A stretch of DNA of 36,973 bases, from contig JAFGVP010000048.1 of the NCBI GenBank assembly GCA_016937945.1, positions 1 to 36,973 on the forward strand, read 5' to 3'. The translations under genes and the position numbers were made by a program. Position 1 is the first letter of the stretch. Every line of letters begins with the position of its first letter. Of this stretch, positions 1 to 7,996 are shown piece after piece. Under the pieces are notes generated by a model. That model was not told the origin of the DNA. It was given only the letters and a program-made list of their open reading frames with translations, and ran no database searches. This DNA comes from Pontiellaceae bacterium (GTDB lineage: Bacteria > Verrucomicrobiota > Kiritimatiellia > Kiritimatiellales > Pontiellaceae).

Positions 1-167
1 ACAACCTTTAATAGCATTCAAATCTCCATGGCGGCTTTTATGAGGTTGAAATCTGCCGATCACGCGGACTCCGTAAGATTGCGGTGGTGCGGAGTCGTTG
101 TTGAATATTGTCTTGATAGCTGCGCGGGTCAGGGGTTTAGATAGCGAATGATCAGAAAGTGGGGTTT

Positions 168-542
168 ATGGCAAATATATTAATCATAGATGATGATCCG
201 TCCATCCGGAATGTGTTTACTCGTTATCTGGAACACAAAGGATATTCGGTGACGGTGGCGTCGGATGGCAGCGAGGGATTATCTATATTAAGCACTTTTG
301 CGCCGGACCTTGTCATTACGGATGTTATGATGCCGGGCAAGGATGGTCTTGAGGTGGTGCTTGAACTGCGGAAAACCCGGCAGGATATACCGGTGTTCGC
401 GATCTCTGGCGGCATGCGCATGGCGGTAATGGATTTCCTGCCTATGATTAAAAAGTTCGGAGCCAAGAAAGTATTTTATAAGCCGGTTGATCTGGATGAA
501 CTGTTGGTGGCCATTCACGAACAGCTCGGAGTTCCTGACTAA
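168..542 (+). CDS. Single-domain response regulator (CheY-like receiver), copy 1
   Basis: A 124-residue protein that is only a receiver domain with no output domain. It shows the acidic pocket D8-D10, the phosphoacceptor D52 in VITDVMMP, the switch Ser S80 in AISGG and the conserved K105 in YKPV. The ATG at 168 is preferred over an in-frame GTG at 159 because it follows a G-rich stretch at normal distance and gives the same MANIL start as its neighbour. A second, clearly paralogous receiver follows 29 bp downstream, so the pair is probably co-transcribed. After S80 both carry an unusual GG...MDFLP segment. It presumably passes phosphate or signals by protein contact. No histidine kinase is in the window, so the input is unknown. 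Confidence 0.9.
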   Translation: MANILIIDDDPSIRNVFTRYLEHKGYSVTVASDGSEGLSILSTFAPDLVITDVMMPGKDGLEVVLELRKTRQDIPVFAISGGMRMAVMDFLPMIKKFGAKKVFYKPVDLDELLVAIHEQLGVPD

Positions 543-571
543 GTTTTAATGAAGGTATCGGGTTTCATTTA

Positions 572-937
572 ATGGCCAATATTTTAGTTATCGATGATGA
601 CGCCTCAATCCGCTCTGTGTACGAGCGGTACCTGACCAAGCTGGGACACTCTGTTCAGAGTGCATCCGACGGGGTTCAGGGAATGGAGCGGCTCAAGGAA
701 TATGTTCCCGATCTGGTCATCACCGATATCATGATGCCTGAAGCCGATGGGTTGGAGGTCATCATGGCGATTCGTCGCCTTGAAGCCAATGTTGCCGTCA
801 TCGCCATCTCCGGCGGTGTACATTCGATGCCGATGGATTTTCTGCCCGTGGCTAAGGCGCTCGGTGCCTTCCGGATTCTATATAAGCCGGTCGGCCTGGA
901 TGAACTCTCACAGGCCGTTACCGAGGCTCTTTCCTGA
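572..937 (+). CDS. Single-domain response regulator (CheY-like receiver), copy 2
   Basis: A 121-residue stand-alone receiver domain, a tandem paralogue of the preceding gene. It has D8-D10, phosphoacceptor D52 in VITDIMMP, S80 and K105 at the same positions as copy 1, and it shares the GG...MDFLP segment after S80. It lacks a DNA-binding or enzymatic output domain. The stop codon lies 6 bp from the end of the convergently transcribed uxuA gene. Likely a phosphotransfer or protein-interaction regulator; the partner is not visible here. Confidence 0.9.
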   Translation: MANILVIDDDASIRSVYERYLTKLGHSVQSASDGVQGMERLKEYVPDLVITDIMMPEADGLEVIMAIRRLEANVAVIAISGGVHSMPMDFLPVAKALGAFRILYKPVGLDELSQAVTEALS

Positions 938-943
938 CGAAGG

Positions 944-2422
944 TCAGCTCAGGCTGGCGCAGACGCCCTGTTCGCCAAACGCGAACGGAACCTTGATAAA
1001 AGCAATCTTTCGACCGATTTTATCTGCTTCCGCCTTGCGGGCCGCTTCAAAGGCTTCTTCCTTCAGGGTCATGTCGCCGCCGCTCGCGGTGATGGCTGCT
1101 TCGACGGCGCGGAAGCGGGTGGTTTTCACGATTTCCGCCATTTCGAACAGGCCCAGCAAAAGGTTTGCTCCGTAGCCGCGGCCGATTACGTCATATCCCG
1201 GTCGCCCGAATCCGTGGTCCGACGCCGGCGCATGATCCGGGCGGAATACGCCCTGCCAGCCGAGATCAACCAGCGTGTGAACCACTTTGGCCAGCTCTTC
1301 TCGGTGTTCGGCATGATGACCTTCGCGGAAGTTCTTTCCGTCGGTTTCGATCGGGCGCAGGTGAATGTGCGGGAAAATCTCGTCGATCGAGAGGCCCTTC
1401 ATCTGGCCATATTCGGCAATCTCGCGAATGACGGTCGTGATGTCGCGGTTTTTCTCTGCGGCCATCAGGGAGCCGATGCACATATTCACGCCGCAGCCAT
1501 GATCCAGCAGGAACTTGTACCCCTTGGAACCGCCCACGGCACGGGGGGTTCCGAGGAAGGGGGAAAACGCCGGATCATCGGCGTGGCAGCAGAGGCGGAC
1601 GCCGGCGGCGTTGGCCACGGGCACAACCGCATCGAGGAAATAGGCAATGTGTTCCTGAAGCTCTTCAACGGTCATGCCCTCGTATTTGGAAACGGCGGCG
1701 CGGAAATCATCGAGGGTAAACCCTTCCTGGGCGCCGGGGAGTCCGGCGGTGATCATGTTGGCCAGCTGTTTCTGTCGGTCGGTGTCGTTCACCAGATAGC
1801 GGTCCCAATAGCAGCGCGCCTCGTCGATCTCTTCGGCAGAGAAGGATCCGTCGTCGATGTAGGCCTGTTCAGTCTCATGGCGTTTCAGCAGATAGATATC
1901 AAACGCGGCAAAGGCGGCGTGGATATATTTGAGCGTCTTGGAGCCGTCGGGCAGCTGCGTAATGCTGGTGCGGGTCCAGTCGGCCACGAGCATGAAGTTT
2001 CCGACCACATTATTGACTCCGAAACGGCCGAGATTCTGCAGGCTCTCCTTATAGTTCCGGATGTGTTTTTCGCGGTTGGGACTGCCGTTCTTGATGTCTT
2101 CGGTGAAGACCAGACTTTCGGCGGTATCCCAGACCAGTCCGGTTCGTGCGCCATGGACCTGATACCACTTGTAAAGCGCCATGCCCTCAAGGTCTGAAGG
2201 GGCTTCGGCATGGGGGAGGAATTCAACCTCGATCTTGCGTTTTGCCACTTCGCTCTCGGTCCAGACTTCTCCGGCAGGAATGTGGTGCAGCGCCGTGATA
2301 ATGTTGGTGATGCCGGGCGTCTGCTGAATATTCCGGATGGTAACGGCATCTTCGGGGCCGAACCAGCGCATGCCGGCGCGTACACGTTCACGATTCCAGT
2401 TCTGATTAAAAATTTCGCTCAT
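944..2422 (-). CDS. uxuA: Mannonate dehydratase
   Basis: D-mannonate dehydratase, which dehydrates D-mannonate to 2-keto-3-deoxygluconate in hexuronate catabolism; a cytoplasmic metal-dependent TIM-barrel enzyme. The N-terminal WFGPEDAVTI and ALHHIPAGEVW segments and the later CCHADDP, HIHLRP and RPDHA segments match the family and carry likely metal ligands. At 492 residues it is about 100 longer than the E. coli enzyme, mainly from internal additions and a C-terminal tail of about 50 residues. The ATG at 2422 follows AAAGGA at good spacing, so the 10-residue upstream extension of the open frame is rejected. It is transcribed divergently from kdgK over a shared 135 bp upstream region. Confidence 0.93.
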   Translation of the reverse strand: MSEIFNQNWNRERVRAGMRWFGPEDAVTIRNIQQTPGITNIITALHHIPAGEVWTESEVAKRKIEVEFLPHAEAPSDLEGMALYKWYQVHGARTGLVWDTAESLVFTEDIKNGSPNREKHIRNYKESLQNLGRFGVNNVVGNFMLVADWTRTSITQLPDGSKTLKYIHAAFAAFDIYLLKRHETEQAYIDDGSFSAEEIDEARCYWDRYLVNDTDRQKQLANMITAGLPGAQEGFTLDDFRAAVSKYEGMTVEELQEHIAYFLDAVVPVANAAGVRLCCHADDPAFSPFLGTPRAVGGSKGYKFLLDHGCGVNMCIGSLMAAEKNRDITTVIREIAEYGQMKGLSIDEIFPHIHLRPIETDGKNFREGHHAEHREELAKVVHTLVDLGWQGVFRPDHAPASDHGFGRPGYDVIGRGYGANLLLGLFEMAEIVKTTRFRAVEAAITASGGDMTLKEEAFEAARKAEADKIGRKIAFIKVPFAFGEQGVCASLS

Positions 2423-2478
2423 AATTCGATCCTTTCGGTAAAAGCGCCGCAATATGCGCCCTGTGTTTTATTGAATCA

Positions 2479-2502
2479 ACATTTTACTTGCTTAAAAAAT
2501 GT
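2479..2502. promoter_or_regulatory. AT-rich divergent control region with inverted repeat (possible operator)
   Basis: The 135 bp between uxuA and kdgK is much richer in A and T than its surroundings and must hold both promoters. Within it acatttt and aaaatgt form a 24 bp interrupted palindrome with 7 bp arms. It could bind a regulator of glucuronate genes, but no regulator gene is present and no known operator consensus is recognisable. Confidence 0.3.
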
Positions 2503-2557
2503 CAAAATACCAAATTTCAAACATTTGAGTCGCGTTCTAACAGAAGGAGAGAGTCTG

Positions 2558-3622
2558 ATGGGATCACAGAAGTATTCACTGGTCATTCCGACCAGTATGG
2601 GAATCCGGTTGACGCCGGTTGATTCGCAGCCGTTTCACTGCAGCGATACCTTCAAGATGCAGGCCACCAGCGCGGAGAGCAATGTGGCCAGTGTGGCATC
2701 CTATCTTGGAATGCCGGTCAAGGTGCTGACGACCTTCGTTAAGGGGAGTCCGGTTTCGCATTTCATCAAAGATAACCTGCGCAGTCGCCGAATGGATTTT
2801 GAAGGGCCGGAATTTGAGCAGGGCGGACCCTGGGGATATCGCCATCAGATCAACATGGCAGACAGCGGCTGGGGATCGCGCGGTCCGCGCGTGCAGAACG
2901 ACCGCGCCGGCGAGGTCGGGCGTGAGCTGTGCGTGGATGATTTTGATCTGGATCGCATATTCGGACAGGACGGCGCAACCATCGTCCATCTTTCCGGGCT
3001 GATTGCGGCGCTGTCTCCGAAGACCAGCAAGTTCTGCCTCGATATCGCCCGTATCGCCAAGGAAAACGGGTCGCTGATTTCTTTCGATCTGAATCATCGT
3101 GCGAGTTTCTGGAAAGGGCGTGAAGAGGAACTGGCCGAAGCGTTCGCCGAGATTGCGTCGCGCAGCGATATCCTGATCGGCAATGAAGAAGATTTCCAGC
3201 TCTGCCTCGGCATTGAAGGTCCCGAAGCCGGCGGCAAGGGGCTGGACGAAAAGATCGATGGCTTTAAACAGATGATCGGCCGTGTGCAGGCGGCTTATCC
3301 GAATGCCCGCTATTTTGCCACAACGCTGCGCGAAGTGGTTTCGGCCAACTCCCATATGTGGGGTGCACTCGTGACAGACGGTTCCGATTGGGAAGTGATC
3401 AAGCCGCGTGAGATCGGCGTGCTGGATCGAATTGGAGGCGGCGACGGCTTTGTCGGCGGCCTGCTCTACGGAATCCTGAAAGGCTGGGATGTGAGCCGCT
3501 GCGCGCAGTTCGGTTGGGCCAGCGGGGCGCTTGCGGCCACCATGCTGACCGACTATGCTCAGCCCGCTGATGAGGATCAGGTGTGGAGCATCTGGGCCGG
3601 AAATGCGCGCGTAAAACGTTAA
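2558..3622 (+). CDS. kdgK: PfkB-family sugar kinase, probable 2-keto-3-deoxygluconate kinase
   Basis: A 354-residue PfkB/ribokinase-fold kinase. The PfkB anion hole and catalytic base are visible as GGGDG (D296 the likely base), and the DLNHR segment near residue 177 is typical of KDG kinases. It would phosphorylate KDG to KDPG, the step after mannonate dehydratase, which is encoded divergently next door. The ATG at 2558 has an AAGGAG site 10 bp upstream; the open frame continues upstream only through the uxuA region. Gnd follows 18 bp downstream, so the two are co-transcribed. Substrate is assigned from context; another sugar or sugar-acid kinase remains possible. Confidence 0.8.
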   Translation: MGSQKYSLVIPTSMGIRLTPVDSQPFHCSDTFKMQATSAESNVASVASYLGMPVKVLTTFVKGSPVSHFIKDNLRSRRMDFEGPEFEQGGPWGYRHQINMADSGWGSRGPRVQNDRAGEVGRELCVDDFDLDRIFGQDGATIVHLSGLIAALSPKTSKFCLDIARIAKENGSLISFDLNHRASFWKGREEELAEAFAEIASRSDILIGNEEDFQLCLGIEGPEAGGKGLDEKIDGFKQMIGRVQAAYPNARYFATTLREVVSANSHMWGALVTDGSDWEVIKPREIGVLDRIGGGDGFVGGLLYGILKGWDVSRCAQFGWASGALAATMLTDYAQPADEDQVWSIWAGNARVKR

Positions 3623-3640
3623 AAGAGGAATGGACAGAGC

Positions 3641-5089
3641 ATGAAAGCAGATATTGGATTGATCGGTTTGGCGGTGATGGGGGAAAACCTCGTCCTGAAC
3701 ATGGAGAGCAAGGGATTCACCGTCGCTGTGTATAACCGGACCGTGGAGAAAGTGGATAAGTTTGTGTCCGGTCGAGGAGCTGGTAAGAACTTTATCGGAT
3801 GCCACAGCATTGAGGAGTTTGTTGCTTCGCTGGAACGACCGCGCAAAGTGATGATGCTGGTCAAGGCCGGCGGTGCCGTTGATGCCCTGATCGAACAGCT
3901 GATTCCGCATTTGGAGGAAGGCGATATTCTCATCGACGGCGGCAACACCCATTTCCCTGATACCATCCGGCGCGTCGAGCTGGCTGAAAGCAAAGGGCTG
4001 CTCTATATCGGAACCGGTGTTTCCGGCGGTGAAGAGGGTGCGCTGCTTGGTCCGTCCATTATGCCCGGCGGATCGCCTGCGGCCTGGGACGCCGTGAAAC
4101 CGATCTTTCAGAAGATTTCCGCTCATACCGAATCGGGCGAACCCTGCTGCGACTGGGTCGGCGAAGGCGGAGCCGGTCATTTTGTGAAAATGGTACACAA
4201 CGGCATTGAATACGGCGACATGCAGATGATCTGCGAAACCTACCAGATGATGAAGGAAGGACTCGGCATGTCCAACGAGGAGATGCATCAGGTCTTTGCG
4301 GATTGGAACGAGAGCGAACTCGATTCCTACCTCGTCGAAATCACCCGCGATATTCTCGGCTACAAGACCGAGGACGGTGAGGCTGTGATTGATGTGATTC
4401 TCGATACCGCCGGACAGAAGGGAACCGGAAAATGGACGGCGGTTTCGGCGCTGGATGTCGGTCAGCCGTTGACCCTGATCGGCGAAGCCGTTTTTGCACG
4501 TTGTCTATCGGCGTTGAAGGACGAACGCGTGGAAGCCGCCAAGGTGCTGAGCGGGCCGGGTTCTACATTTGATGGTGATAAGGCCGCCATGATTGAAGAT
4601 CTCAAGCAGGCGCTCTATGCTTCCAAGATTGTTTCGTATGCGCAGGGCTATCAGCTGATGCGCGCAGCAGCGGAAGAGCATGGATGGAAGCTGAACAACG
4701 GCGGCATTGCGCTGATGTGGCGCGGCGGCTGCATCATTCGCTCGGTCTTTCTCGGGAAGATCAAAGAAGCCTTTGATAACGATCCGGAGCTCGTCAACCT
4801 GCTGCTGGATCCGTTCTTCAAGAACGCGGTTGAAAATGCACAGGCGTCCTGGCGCCGGGTGATCATGAAGTCGGTCGAACTCGGTATTCCGATGCCGGCG
4901 ATCGGTGCGGCACTGGCTTACTTCGACGGTTATCGTGCCGCCCGCCTGCCGGCCAACCTGCTGCAGGCGCAGCGCGACTATTTCGGGGCGCACACCTATG
5001 AGCGCGTCGATAAGCCGCGCGGCGAATTCTTCCATACCAACTGGACCGGCCGCGGCGGCGATACATCTGCTTCGACCTATATCGTTTAA
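3641..5089 (+). CDS. gnd: 6-phosphogluconate dehydrogenase, decarboxylating
   Basis: A 482-residue NADP-type dehydrogenase that oxidises and decarboxylates 6-phosphogluconate to ribulose 5-phosphate (pentose phosphate pathway, cytoplasm). The N-terminal Rossmann motif [13 protein letters not shown], the LIDGGNTHF segment, [11 protein letters not shown], the catalytic Lys region [16 protein letters not shown] and the all-helical C-terminal half are all canonical, and length is normal. It sits 18 bp after kdgK and is followed by two hairpins before the next gene. Finding it inside a glucuronate cluster is unusual and implies that a gluconate-type intermediate is made by the neighbours. Confidence 0.95.
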   Translation: MKADIGLIGLAVMGENLVLNMESKGFTVAVYNRTVEKVDKFVSGRGAGKNFIGCHSIEEFVASLERPRKVMMLVKAGGAVDALIEQLIPHLEEGDILIDGGNTHFPDTIRRVELAESKGLLYIGTGVSGGEEGALLGPSIMPGGSPAAWDAVKPIFQKISAHTESGEPCCDWVGEGGAGHFVKMVHNGIEYGDMQMICETYQMMKEGLGMSNEEMHQVFADWNESELDSYLVEITRDILGYKTEDGEAVIDVILDTAGQKGTGKWTAVSALDVGQPLTLIGEAVFARCLSALKDERVEAAKVLSGPGSTFDGDKAAMIEDLKQALYASKIVSYAQGYQLMRAAAEEHGWKLNNGGIALMWRGGCIIRSVFLGKIKEAFDNDPELVNLLLDPFFKNAVENAQASWRRVIMKSVELGIPMPAIGAALAYFDGYRAARLPANLLQAQRDYFGAHTYERVDKPRGEFFHTNWTGRGGDTSASTYIV

Positions 5090-5096
5090 TCGAAAC

Positions 5097-5152
5097 GCCC
5101 GGTCGTTGACCGGGCCTGCATGAAATGCCGCCTGTCTTCAGGCGGCGTTTTT
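5097..5152 (+). terminator. Two consecutive hairpins; second is a rho-independent terminator/attenuator
   Basis: Hairpin 1 (5097-5115) pairs gcccggtc with gaccgggc around a 3-base loop and has no T-run. Hairpin 2 (5127-5146) pairs gccgcctg with caggcggc around tctt and is followed by gttttt, the form of an intrinsic terminator. The Shine-Dalgarno site of the next gene starts just 2 bp after the T-run, so it could work as an attenuator between gnd and the larA-like gene. Confidence 0.7.
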
Positions 5153-5164
5153 GCGGAGGTTCCT

Positions 5165-6448
5165 ATGATCTGTAAATTTGGTGAACAGCTGTCCATTTCC
5201 TGCTCTGAACTGCAGGAACTGGTTTATGAGGTGCTGGAGAGTGCTGGCGACGTTAAGCGGGTGCTTCTGCTTCCGCCCGATCACACCCGTCTCAATTCGA
5301 TGGCAGGGCCGATCACGGCGATGGCGTATGAGAAGCTGACGGGGGCCGGCGTGGAAGTCGATATCATGCCGACGCTCGGCACCCATAATCCGATGACGGA
5401 AGCCCAGCTGCGGATGATGTTCGGCGACTCGGTTCCGCTTGATGCGTTCACTGTGCATGACTGGCGCAACGGAATTGTCCGCAAGGGCGTGGTGTCGGGT
5501 GACATGCTGTCCGAACTTTCCGAGGGAAAGGTGGACTATACCGTGGGCGTGGAAGTGAGCACCATGCTGTATGGCGATTATGACCTGATTCTTTCCATCG
5601 GACAGGTGGTGCCGCATGAAGTGGTCGGCATGGCAAACTATACCAAAAATATCGTGGTGGGGGCCGGCGGATCGGACATCATCAACAAGTCGCATTTTCT
5701 GGGGGCGGTCGCTGGAATTGAAGATATTCTCGGACAGACGGACACGCCGGTCCGGCGGCTGTTTAATCATGCGGTGGATACCTATCTTTCCGATCTTCCG
5801 ATCACCTATATCCTGACCGTGATGGAGCAGGATTACGATACCCGCGAAATGAACATGCGCGGTTTTTATGCCGGCGACGATGTGTCCGTTTTTGAAGAAG
5901 CCTGCAAGCTGGCACGCGCGGTGAATATCACGCTGCTGGATCGCGAACCGAAGAAGGTCGTGGTCTATCTCGATCCACATGAATTCCAGAGTACCTGGCT
6001 GGGGAATAAATCGGTCTATCGCACGCGGATGGCGATTGCCGATGACGGCGACCTGATTGTACTGGCGCCGGCGCTGAAGGAGTTCGGCGAGGATCCGACG
6101 ATTGACCGGCTGATTCGCAAGTATGGTTATTGCGGAACGCCGGCCACGCTGAAGGCCGTGGAGGAGAACGAGGAGCTGCGCAGTAATCTGGGTGCGGCGG
6201 CGCACCTGATTCACGGTTCATCGGAAGGGCGTTTCCGGATTACCTACTGCCCCGGAGAAAACGGCGTGACACTCGATGAAGTCTGCTCGGTCGGATTTAA
6301 TGCGGTTCCCTATGCGGAGATGGCCGAACGTTATAATCCCGATACGCTCAAGGATGGCTTCAACACGCTGCCTGACGGCGAGGAAGTTTTTTACATCAGC
6401 AATCCGGCGCTCGGTCTGTGGGCCTTCAAGGATAAGTTTAAGGAGTAA
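5165..6448 (+). CDS. LarA-family nickel-pincer racemase/epimerase (DUF2088-type)
   Basis: A 427-residue member of the lactate racemase family, whose members use a nickel-pincer nucleotide cofactor to racemise or epimerise 2-hydroxyacids. Family motifs are present: DHTR (39-42), LGTHNPMTE with H74, PHE with the catalytic His H151, K161 as the probable cofactor-tethering Lys, and H177 as a likely nickel ligand. The ATG at 5165 has a clean GGAGG site; the open frame runs 15 codons further upstream but that part lies in the terminator hairpin. Gnd is upstream and uxaC overlaps its ribosome site downstream. Characterised relatives include gluconate 2-epimerases, so a mannonate/gluconate epimerase role is inferred. 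No larB/C/E cofactor genes are in the window. Confidence 0.85.
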   Translation: MICKFGEQLSISCSELQELVYEVLESAGDVKRVLLLPPDHTRLNSMAGPITAMAYEKLTGAGVEVDIMPTLGTHNPMTEAQLRMMFGDSVPLDAFTVHDWRNGIVRKGVVSGDMLSELSEGKVDYTVGVEVSTMLYGDYDLILSIGQVVPHEVVGMANYTKNIVVGAGGSDIINKSHFLGAVAGIEDILGQTDTPVRRLFNHAVDTYLSDLPITYILTVMEQDYDTREMNMRGFYAGDDVSVFEEACKLARAVNITLLDREPKKVVVYLDPHEFQSTWLGNKSVYRTRMAIADDGDLIVLAPALKEFGEDPTIDRLIRKYGYCGTPATLKAVEENEELRSNLGAAAHLIHGSSEGRFRITYCPGENGVTLDEVCSVGFNAVPYAEMAERYNPDTLKDGFNTLPDGEEVFYISNPALGLWAFKDKFKE

Positions 6449-6451
6449 TCA

Positions 6452-7861
6452 ATGAAGACGTTTATGGATGAAAACTTTGTGCTGCAGACGGAAACCGCGC
6501 AGCAGCTCTATCACAACCATGCGGCGAAGATGCCGATCTATGACTATCACTGCCACCTGCCGCCGGAGCAGGTTGCCGAGGATAAGCAGTTTGACAATAT
6601 CGGCGAAGTCTGGCTGGGCGGCGACCACTATAAGTGGCGCGCCATGCGGACTAACGGGGTGTCGGAAGACTATTGCACGGGCAAGGAAACCTCGTGGCGC
6701 GATAAGTTCCGGAAGTGGGCCGAAACGGTTCCGAACACATTGCGCAATCCGCTGTATCACTGGACGCACCTGGAGCTGCGGCGTTATTTCGGAATCGACA
6801 CGCTGCTGAATCCGGAAACCGCCGAAGAAATCTTTGAGGAGTGCACGGCCAAGCTGCGGACGCCGGAATATTCCGCCCGCAACCTGATGCGCAGCATGAA
6901 TGTCAAGCTGGTCTGCACCACCGACGATCCGATCGATTCGCTGGAATATCACAAGCAGATTGCCGCCGACGGTTTTGAGATCAAGGTCCTGCCGACTTTC
7001 CGCCCCGACAAGGCCGCCAATCTCTCCGATCCGGCGGCCTATAAAAACTATGTTGAAGCACTGTCGGCTGCATCCGGCAGGACGATTAACAGTTTTGGAT
7101 CGCTCGTCGAAGCGGTCGACAACCGCCACGCCTATTTCCATTCCGTGGGCTGCCGCCTGTCGGATCATGGTATTCAGTATGTGCCGGATGCCGAGGTTTC
7201 GGCCGCCGAACTGGATGCCATCTTCCAGAAGGTCATGGCGGGGAATGCGGTATCGCAGGCCGATGCCGATGCCTTCCTGTTTACCTTCCTGCAGGAGGTC
7301 GGCAAGATGAATCACAGCCGCGGCTGGACGCAGCAGTATCACGTCGGCGTTTTCCGCAATAACAACAGCCGCCTGTTCAAGGCGCTTGGACCGGATACCG
7401 GCTTTGACTCCATTGCCGATTTCCGTCAAGGGCCCGGTCTGATCAAGCTATTGGATCGTCTCGATAGCTCCAACCAGCTGGCAAAATCGATTCTCTACAA
7501 CATTAACCCTTCCGACAACGAATTGATGGCCACCATGATCGGTAACTATCAGGACGGCTCGTTCCCGGGTAAGATGCAGTTTGGATCCGGCTGGTGGTTC
7601 CTCGACCAGAAGGACGGCATGGAAAAGCAGATGAACTCGCTTTCTGTGCTCGGCCTGCTCAGCCGTTTTGTCGGCATGCTGACCGATTCGCGCAGTTTCC
7701 TTTCCTATCCGCGGCATGAATATTTCCGCCGTATTCTCTGCAACCTGCTGGGCAACGACGTGGAGAACGGCGAGATTCCGGCGGATATGGAGCTGCTCGG
7801 ATCGATGGTGGAAAACATCTGTTACAACAATGCCGTCGAATATTTCGGCATTGAGCTGTAG
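6452..7861 (+). CDS. uxaC: Glucuronate isomerase
   Basis: A 469-residue uronate isomerase converting D-glucuronate to D-fructuronate (or galacturonate to tagaturonate), the first step of hexuronate catabolism. It belongs to the amidohydrolase-like TIM-barrel family; the metal-binding HxH motif is H33-C-H35 in YDYHCHLPP. Length is normal. The start follows AAGGAG, which itself overlaps the stop of the larA-like gene, so translation is coupled. A strong terminator follows at 7899. With uxuA and kdgK it provides most of the glucuronate route; fructuronate reductase is missing from the cluster. Confidence 0.95.
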   Translation: MKTFMDENFVLQTETAQQLYHNHAAKMPIYDYHCHLPPEQVAEDKQFDNIGEVWLGGDHYKWRAMRTNGVSEDYCTGKETSWRDKFRKWAETVPNTLRNPLYHWTHLELRRYFGIDTLLNPETAEEIFEECTAKLRTPEYSARNLMRSMNVKLVCTTDDPIDSLEYHKQIAADGFEIKVLPTFRPDKAANLSDPAAYKNYVEALSAASGRTINSFGSLVEAVDNRHAYFHSVGCRLSDHGIQYVPDAEVSAAELDAIFQKVMAGNAVSQADADAFLFTFLQEVGKMNHSRGWTQQYHVGVFRNNNSRLFKALGPDTGFDSIADFRQGPGLIKLLDRLDSSNQLAKSILYNINPSDNELMATMIGNYQDGSFPGKMQFGSGWWFLDQKDGMEKQMNSLSVLGLLSRFVGMLTDSRSFLSYPRHEYFRRILCNLLGNDVENGEIPADMELLGSMVENICYNNAVEYFGIEL

Positions 7862-7898
7862 TTGAGGGCTGGGACGGCTGTCCCACCCTTATCGGAAG

Positions 7899-7935
7899 AA
7901 CACGGATTCAAACAGTTGAATCCGTGTTTCTGTTT
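7899..7935 (+). terminator. Rho-independent terminator after uxaC
   Basis: A perfect 13 bp stem (7899-7911 with 7916-7928) around a 4-base loop, followed by tctgttt. It closes the kdgK-uxaC transcription unit. Confidence 0.85.
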
Positions 7936-7996
7936 ATGAGGCTTGCGTTGGGGCCCCATTACGCTTAAACCCCATGCCTCAATTTTGGAGCCGATT

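Noticed and set aside
72..112. A weak hairpin (gactccg/cggagtc) upstream of the first response regulator
   Set aside because: The 7 bp stem with a 16-base loop is within chance and has no T-run.
1214..2197. A 327-codon plus-strand frame inside uxuA
   Set aside because: It lies wholly antisense to uxuA, has typical shadow composition and no similarity to a known family.
2576..4288. A 570-codon open frame on the minus strand opposite kdgK and gnd
   Set aside because: It is a shadow of two well-supported plus-strand genes; its translation has no recognisable domain and it lacks a ribosome site.
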